64,000 nucleotides of DNA from Owenia fusiformis (taxonomy: Eukaryota > Annelida > Polychaeta > Sabellida > Oweniidae), in contig CAIIXF020000004.1 of assembly GCA_903813345.2 (NCBI GenBank), positions 7,895,525 through 7,959,524 of the forward strand, given 5' to 3'. The notes beneath the pieces were generated by a model. The model was not told the origin of the DNA. It ran no database searches and saw only the letters and a list, made by a program, of their open reading frames with translations. A program made the position numbers and the translations under genes. This document shows, one piece after another, positions 57,713 through 64,000 of this stretch; the first letter of the stretch is position 1; every line of letters begins with the position of its first letter.

Positions 57713-58445
57713 AGGTGCAGTGGTAGTTAACAGGAAATGACAAAACAGGAAGTGACAAAAAATGTGTCATTTTTAGACATTTTTTGAACAAGGATAACAG
57801 AGTTCTGTTTTGACTGGAGCAGTCAATTCAAATAGTTCCACATATCATTTACAGGACAAGAATCACAATGTACATGGTCAGAATGACCCAAAACATGATG
57901 AAATAACTTTTTCAGCCCTCTGAAAATGTGACTGGAAAATAGCTAAAGGTAGGAGCTTAGGAAAGGTCACTGAACAGAATCTTTTGAATTTTTCAGAAAA
58001 TGTGCCCAATATATCGCTCTAAATAATGCAATCTTTGAAAATGTGATATCATTCGTAGAAAAAGAAAAAAATGAACAAAACTGAATTGAAAAGTGATCTA
58101 TTTTCCTTTTTATGACTGCCATTTTTGTTTCAGACAATTTTCTAAAATTTCGAAGATTGTATCAGGGTACATTTTCTGAAAAAATCAAAAGATTCTGTTC
58201 AGTGACCTTTCCTGAGGGCTACTTTTAGCTATTATTCAGTCACATTTTCAGTGGGCTGAAAAAGTTATTTCTTCATGTTTAAGGTCATTCTGACCATGGA
58301 CATTGTGATCCTGGTCATGTAAATGATATGTGGAACTATTTGAATTGACTGGAGATCAAAACAGAACTCTGTTATCTTTGTTCAAAAAATGTCAATTTTT
58401 TGTCACTTCCTGTTTTGTCATTTTCAGTTAAGTACCACTGCACCT
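57713..58445. mobile_element. Fold-back element, unit 3 (733 bp, full arms)
   Basis: It has the same outer ends and arms as the copy at 53964, with a few base differences (for example GGATAACAGAG against AGATAACAGAG). Confidence 0.92.
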
Positions 58446-58820
58446 AAGGTTCAGCTGGAAAGTAACAGTTTGGTAAAAAATTGCTATACCTGCACATGTT
58501 ATTTTCTAGTACAAAATTAAGTATGAAGGCATGTGTATATTTCCTTGCTTCTTTTCTGGAAAGTATCATTACATTGTCTCCTTCTAGTAAACCTGGAAAC
58601 AGGTCAATGGTAGCTCCTGTGTTGTCTGGAAACTTTGAAAAAAAATTGGAAAAATAAAAAGTATGAAATATCAGAATTTCCTGGAGTTCCCATTGACCTC
58701 TTAACAGATATACTAAAAGAAGACAATGTTATGATACTTTCCTAAAAAAAGCAAGGAAATTAACACATGCCTTCATACTTCATACTTTAGACAACAAAGA
58801 AACAATAGAACTACAATATT

Positions 58821-60836
58821 TCAATTTCAATTTTCAATTTTATTCTTTAATAATACATATATGGTTTACATAATTACACATAGTAGGTGGCATCATTTTC
58901 AGACGCTTATACCCACACATACGAGAACGGAATATGGTGTACAAAAATTTAACATAAGAATCAACTCAATCTTGATCAGTGGTATTGTCAAATTATAGCG
59001 ACACTATAGTTATTCATTTGCAAGTGAGTGGAAACTGGATATCTCAGATAATGTAAATAGATATGTGAATATATTAAGACATAAATGTATATGCACATTA
59101 AGACAAATACTCAAACAAAATATGTGACATAAACTAATAACTGATATCAATAGCCAGTAAATATATACAGAATATTGATAATGCACCAAACTGTAAACAG
59201 TTAATGTCATACAAGACTTGTATGTAGATGAAGGAGTTATTGTAGCTATCATAGCACAATGGCAGAAATTACATTTATATGGTACATAAATGTAGTGTGA
59301 AGTGAGGTTATTCCAGTCATAGTTTTTTTTGTTTTAGTAACATTTTCGACCGTACCGTGATATTAATAAGAATTCAATTAGCCAATTAATCTAGTTGGTT
59401 CTACTGTTAATAAGTTGTTGATAGATTTCATGGGGATTAGAATTAATGTCCACTTCAGTACGGTGACATCTGTTGTCAAACCCTTGAAAAGAACAGAAAA
59501 CTTTCCCATTAAACATCCAACAGTCTTTCACAAAATCCATATTCCTAACTGTTTTCATCAGCTTGACATTCTTTCCAGTGGCATCCTCATGGATAGCAAT
59601 ACCTGTTTTGACAAGTTTCTTCCTGTTTTTTATCATACGGTGCCTAGGCTCATTAGTGTTGAACTTTGCAATCAGTGCCCTCTTTCTACCTGGTACTTTA
59701 AGTCCAACTCTATGCGCAATATCAATATCTGATTTGGAAATATTAGCTTCAATTCGCTCGGCAACTTCAAGAACTAATGATATACAATCTTCATTTTCCG
59801 TTTCCTCGATTCCACTAATCTTAATGTTACTTTTCCGAGAATATTGTTCATTTTTATTTGATTCTGCTTCAACTTCTGCCAAACGTTTATTCAAACCAAT
59901 AATTTCGTCATTGGCCTGAATAAGATCAGATTCGAAAGAATCATTGATGTATTTTAGTTGTTGTATTGATGTTTCAGCATTTGATAGTCTTTGATTATAT
60001 GCTGCCATAGAGCTGTTGATTGATTGCGGAATTAATTCATTCAGAGAAGTGTTGATTTGAGATTCTATAGCAGTTACAATTTCACTAATATTTGAGCTTG
60101 AGATTTGGGAAGTACATTCATTGTCTTGTGGTAGCGATGAATCTGCGCGAAATGGTGTTGAGATCGGATGGGAACAAGGTTGGTGTGGGGATTCTGAGAC
60201 CGAGTGGAAACTTCCCGACATATAGTCGATGGTTGGAACGGTGAATGTCATATTGGCTGATGAGGCTGTTGATGATATAACACTAGTTGTAATGACTGAT
60301 AAAAAGGTGGAAGACATAACAGGTAGACAGGGTTGAGACAGTCCTTCTTGATCTGCTGGTTTTGTTATTGTTGTTGCATACTGGGTAATAGGTGCTTGTG
60401 TTAAATGTGACATGGTATTATATGTGTTTGATTGCACCCAAAACACTATATCCTATTTGAGTGAAGTCAGTCTGGTAAAGTCACACTGGTCTATAAATAG
60501 TGAGCTGGCAAATCCAATAAATAGCTGATTATTAGTGTTACTGTATTATGACACAGTCTGGTACATGTGTACTGCTTTTGAACTATGTCATTTATAAATC
60601 CATAACATAATATGTGTATTTTTCTTCTGCAAATATCTTTAAAACCACAAGTAATATTCCTATAATTCACATCTGTCTATCATGCCTATTCATTCATGAA
60701 TCTAGAGGTGTCCATATTTTTGTCGATATAATCCTAAATAATATCCTTCTATTTCACATAATAACAGGAGCAAAATAAGTGTGTCTGAACTCAGTTATAC
60801 TACACTACATATCACAAATATATATATTACAAATAT
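58821..60836 (-). mobile_element. ORF1-only LINE-like insertion 11 bp before the start codon of copy 5
   Basis: The host leader, continuous in copies 2-4 as CTACARTATTACAAAATGG, is split after CTACAATATT (58820) and resumes with AATATTACAAAATGG (60837), giving a target duplication of about 6 bp. On the minus strand the element has a leader, one open frame (59391-60446), then about 570 bp ending with AATAAAATTGAAAATTGAA, a polyadenylation-type word followed by a short AAATTG tail. No reverse transcriptase frame is present, so it is non-autonomous. Confidence 0.8.
59391..60446 (-). CDS. LINE ORF1-like protein, 351 aa
   Basis: This is an intact frame. Residues 1-110 are Ser/Thr/Pro-rich. A heptad-rich stretch of about 60 residues follows (SNAETSIQQLKYINDSFESD and NKRLAEVEAESNKNEQYSRK). 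The C-terminal half reads SNIKISGIEETENEDC, DIDIAHRVG, RALIAKFNTNEPRHRMIKNR and WMFNGKVFC, the pattern of ORF1p-type nucleic-acid-binding proteins of invertebrate non-LTR retrotransposons (coiled coil, RRM-like domain, C-terminal domain). Such proteins bind the element RNA. The intact frame suggests recent activity. I call the protein class, not the exact clade. Confidence 0.75.
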   Translation of the reverse strand: MFWVQSNTYNTMSHLTQAPITQYATTITKPADQEGLSQPCLPVMSSTFLSVITTSVISSTASSANMTFTVPTIDYMSGSFHSVSESPHQPCSHPISTPFRADSSLPQDNECTSQISSSNISEIVTAIESQINTSLNELIPQSINSSMAAYNQRLSNAETSIQQLKYINDSFESDLIQANDEIIGLNKRLAEVEAESNKNEQYSRKSNIKISGIEETENEDCISLVLEVAERIEANISKSDIDIAHRVGLKVPGRKRALIAKFNTNEPRHRMIKNRKKLVKTGIAIHEDATGKNVKLMKTVRNMDFVKDCWMFNGKVFCSFQGFDNRCHRTEVDINSNPHEIYQQLINSRTN

Positions 60837-60847
60837 AATATTACAAA

Positions 60848-62287
60848 ATGGTGCATATTTTTAAAATACAAAAAGGGAACATGCAAAAATATGTTTCACT
60901 TCTGGTAGGAATACTTGGTGTTTTTCTGGTAGGAAAAATATACAGCTTTAACACATATGCAATTGCCCTGAAAAAGACTTTCAACTATACACAGACAGAA
61001 GTTGAGACTATAGCGTCAAGTGGAGACTTGGGCCAGTTCTTAATGGTTCCAGCGGGACTTATGTATGATAGGTTTGGACCAAGACCTCCATGTATACTCG
61101 GTCTAATTCTCACTGTACTAGGATTTACGTTATTATGGATGAGTACAATGTTTAATGCATTTTTCGCTGTGAATTCTTGGCTGCAAAACTTCATTTATTT
61201 TGCAACATTATTCGGAACATCATTTCTGTATATAGTAAGTACAGGAGTTAATGTTAAAAACTTTGAAGGAAAACAAAAAGTTTGAGTTCAGGTGGTTCTT
61301 GGTTGCGTATTTGGAATTGCCCCAACAATATTCAGTGCCATCTATCAAGGCTTTTTCGTACAAGGCCACATAAAAGATGCAGAGAATCAAAAATATGGAG
61401 ATTTTATGCTATTCCTAGCAGTGCTGTCCGTGATCATTTATTTGTTAGCCATTGCGCTGCTGAAGGAAATTCCAATGAATGAAACATTTCAAATAGATGG
61501 AGCTAAATTAAATGAGCTGTTCAAAACTTTAGAAGAAGAAAGAGACGTGCGAGAAGCTGATGAAAACATGAATACCGAGCACTTCAATGAAAAGACAGAA
61601 TTGATGTCAAATGCGAATTGCAAAGACAACACTGCTGGTCCACCTGATCTGAATATATGGCAAATGATACAAACATTGCAATTTTATTACCTCTTTCTGA
61701 TAATTATTATTATAGGTGGAACTGGCGTAACGTTAATTAATAATATCACCATAATTTTGAAATCTGTCCATCGGGAATATGACATCACAGTTTTCACAAT
61801 CTGTCTTCCAATATTTTGTACATTAGGAAAAATTGTTATCACATTTACGACTAATTATATCCTCCGAAAATGGGATAATATTCCTAGATCAGTGTATCTA
61901 CTTCCGTGTGTACTGTTAATGTGCATGGGTCTGATTGCATTAATTTTCTCCAATCAGATGTTCTTTGGATTATTAAGTGGTACATTTTTTATGAGTCTTT
62001 CATTTGGGGCACTTTTTATACAACTACAATGTGTCGCTATTGAACTATTTGGTATAAAATATTTTGCACAGAACTATGCAGTCTTTTTCTCGGCACAAAT
62101 CATTGGTATGTTTGGCTTTCAAGAATTGTTTGGATTTAGCTATCAACTTAACAGCCTGCCAGGATCAAATGAGTGCTATGGTGAATATTGCTCAAAGTGG
62201 ACATTTGTTTTGCAAGCAATTTTATGTTTTTGTGCATTGTTCTTAAACATTTGTCTCATCAAAAGAAAAGAATCACAGGAAGTTTGA
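60848..62287 (+). pseudogene. Transporter array copy 5: MFS gene with one nonsense codon and altered 3' end
   Basis: The frame is otherwise continuous, but codon 146 (Arg, AGA, in copies 2-4) is TGA at 61283-61285. A valid reading resumes in the same frame to 62287. The C-terminus is LIKRKESQEV where the intact copies have LIKIERDDRMKQNESQQI: about 24 bases are missing and the downstream sequence (TTTGATTCCATATT) matches the 3' fragments at 53286 and 57036. The LINE-like element at 58821-60836 separates it from its normal leader. A truncated 145-residue product (four helices) or an internal start at about 61292 are possible but unlikely to be functional. Confidence 0.88.
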
Positions 62288-64000
62288 TTCCATATTCCAG
62301 CTTTTGATATGCAGTAAAACCTGTGTATAGTTTTTTGCCGAGAAAAACAGTTGGTAGATGTTCATTACAGCAAGGATTTGATTTCGCAGCATGTTGCCGT
62401 ATTATATAAACACCCTTGGTATACACAGCTAACGAAAATTGACCGGTACGGGTCAAAAGCTGGACCGGTACGGGTTAACGGTTTTATTTGAATTTAAAAC
62501 AGCCATAACTTGCTCAATATTGACTTCCTAGTGTCTAACTTGAAATATATGATGCCTCCCGATGCTTTTAAGTACCCCAATTTTTTACAGATTTTTAAAC
62601 GGACCAAAGCTCTCTTAATGCGCATTTATGCTATTTTCTCTCGAGAACGACTGTCTCATTTTCAGATAACTTTTATTTAGTACTTCTAACATATAAGATC
62701 TATTTTTCCCCATCAAGGTATGATGTAAATGACATGCTATTTACATCTTGTGAGTTTCAATGACTCGCGTTTGATTTTATAAAAAATGCCAAACTTTGTG
62801 ACAAAGAATTTCATCCTGCTTGCAGCGAGAAGATGGACCGGTTCGGGGCAATAGCATGAACATAATTTAGGAATCTTTATACATGTGTGTTATTACCATT
62901 GAAACATATTACTCACACACTCGCTCAAATATAAAACAAAGTTTGATTTGCTTTAATATTGAACCAATGAAAAAATAACTCACATAGAAAAAGCATTTGA
63001 AGTTCAGAGATCATTAGACATGCATGCACATGATAAACAAAGTGCATGTTTTTAACACTTGTAACACTTCTATAAAAATGAATGTATCATGTTATACAAC
63101 AATTTTGCCATCTTTCAATGACACTGATAAAAACTTGATATATAAAGCTTGACAGATTGAAAAATTTTTTTGATTAGTTATTGTAAGCTTTGATGTGGTC
63201 CGTTAGAGCTGTTGATGGTGTCAAATGAAAGATAGGGTTCTTATCAGTACATTGGACATTCTATAGAATTCAAATAAAAGTCTTTATTTTGCCCAAAAAC
63301 ATTGAAAATACGCAAAGTGGGCCTTTAATTATAGATTTTAACTCATCACTTTAAGGCTATCATGAATGTGATTAAAGTATTAAAGCTTTTTGAGACATGT
63401 ATACAACAGTATTGTGTACAGAAATGGCTCGATTGTACCAGTAAGTGAATTTACCTATTATCGTCCAACCATTTTTTCGAATAAATTATATTTTTTCTTG
63501 ATTTTTGTTACTCAAGTTGGCAGAGTCTTTCATGAAAATCCAGGGTTTGCATTTATCAATGTGCGTCTTTTAGAGAGAATATGGTAGTATATAGTATACA
63601 TGCATTAATACTGAGGTGAAGGCTGTATATTTCTTTTATTGCCAAAAGTGTCAGAGCATAACCCATTAGTCTATGTACAAACTAAAAAACTAAAAACTAA
63701 CTAACTACAAACTATGAGAATAGTAGTAGTATGTATAAAATTAACTCTAAAATAAAACTATAAAAAGGAAGTACTTAAGTGACTCCAAGCCTATTGCTTT
63801 TTATGTTTCTTATATATCCAAACAAAATAAACAACTTACATTACTCCTAATGTTTCATTTACTTGTTGAACCATGATCAATATAGATAATATAAATTGAC
63901 ATTTCAATTTCTCAATTAGTGGGCCTTTTTGGGCATAACTTGGCCTTTTTGGGCCTTATTAGGCCAAATTATCAATAAATGTGTTTAAATTTTCAAAATG
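62288..64000. other. DNA after the transporter array
   Basis: I recognise no gene. The start carries CAGTAAAACCTGTGTATAG (a MITE end). GACCGGTACGGGT occurs twice (62442 and 62463) with a third variant near 62834. GGCCTTTTTGGG repeats near 63920-63960. No MED12 exon was recognised. Confidence 0.55.

Noticed and set aside
59415-59919. Plus-strand open frames of 105 and 118 codons
   Set aside because: They are antisense to the ORF1-like protein at 59391-60446, which has the recognisable coiled coil and C-terminal pattern.
63390-63587. 65-codon open frame near the right edge
   Set aside because: It has no recognisable motif, no splice context and AT-driven composition. It could be chance.

Overview
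The window is AT-rich animal DNA. Genes are split by GT-AG introns, much of the non-coding DNA consists of transposon pieces, and the proteins are clearly metazoan (an LRCH protein, proteasome subunit PSMD1/Rpn2, Mediator subunit MED12). An invertebrate is likely, perhaps a marine deuterostome such as an echinoderm, but nothing in the sequence fixes the species.

Layout. (1) 1-8,864, + strand: the 3' part of an LRCH gene (leucine-rich repeats plus calponin-homology domain). Eight exons have agreeing phases, and the LRR exons lie before the window. (2) 8,865-18,978: about 10 kb with no gene I can support, filled with palindromic MITE-like elements, tandem repeats and an 849-bp near-perfect palindrome. 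(3) 18,979-31,451, - strand: a complete PSMD1 (Rpn2) gene, 18 exons, 1,016 residues. (4) 31,452-31,930: a 479-bp head-to-head promoter region. (5) 31,931-39,211, + strand: the first eight exons of MED12 (333 residues). The rest of MED12 is not seen in the following 24.8 kb. (6) 43,228-62,287, + strand: a tandem array of five intronless MFS transporter genes that look nodulin-like/MCH-like. Three are intact (487 aa each) and two are pseudogenes. Gene fragments, copies of a fold-back element, a mariner-like insertion and an ORF1-only LINE-like insertion lie between them. (7) 62,288-64,000: no gene seen.

The most interesting part is the transporter array. It is intronless and young: copies 3 and 4 differ at two residues. 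It lies on the same strand directly after MED12 exon 8, so it either sits in a very large MED12 intron or marks a break in that gene or in the assembly. Its repeated units preserve a readable history of insertion, deletion and nonsense mutation, including an exact paralogous empty site for a TA-targeting transposon. I saw no CRISPR array, rRNA or tRNA. All functions are inferred by reading the translations; no database search was possible.
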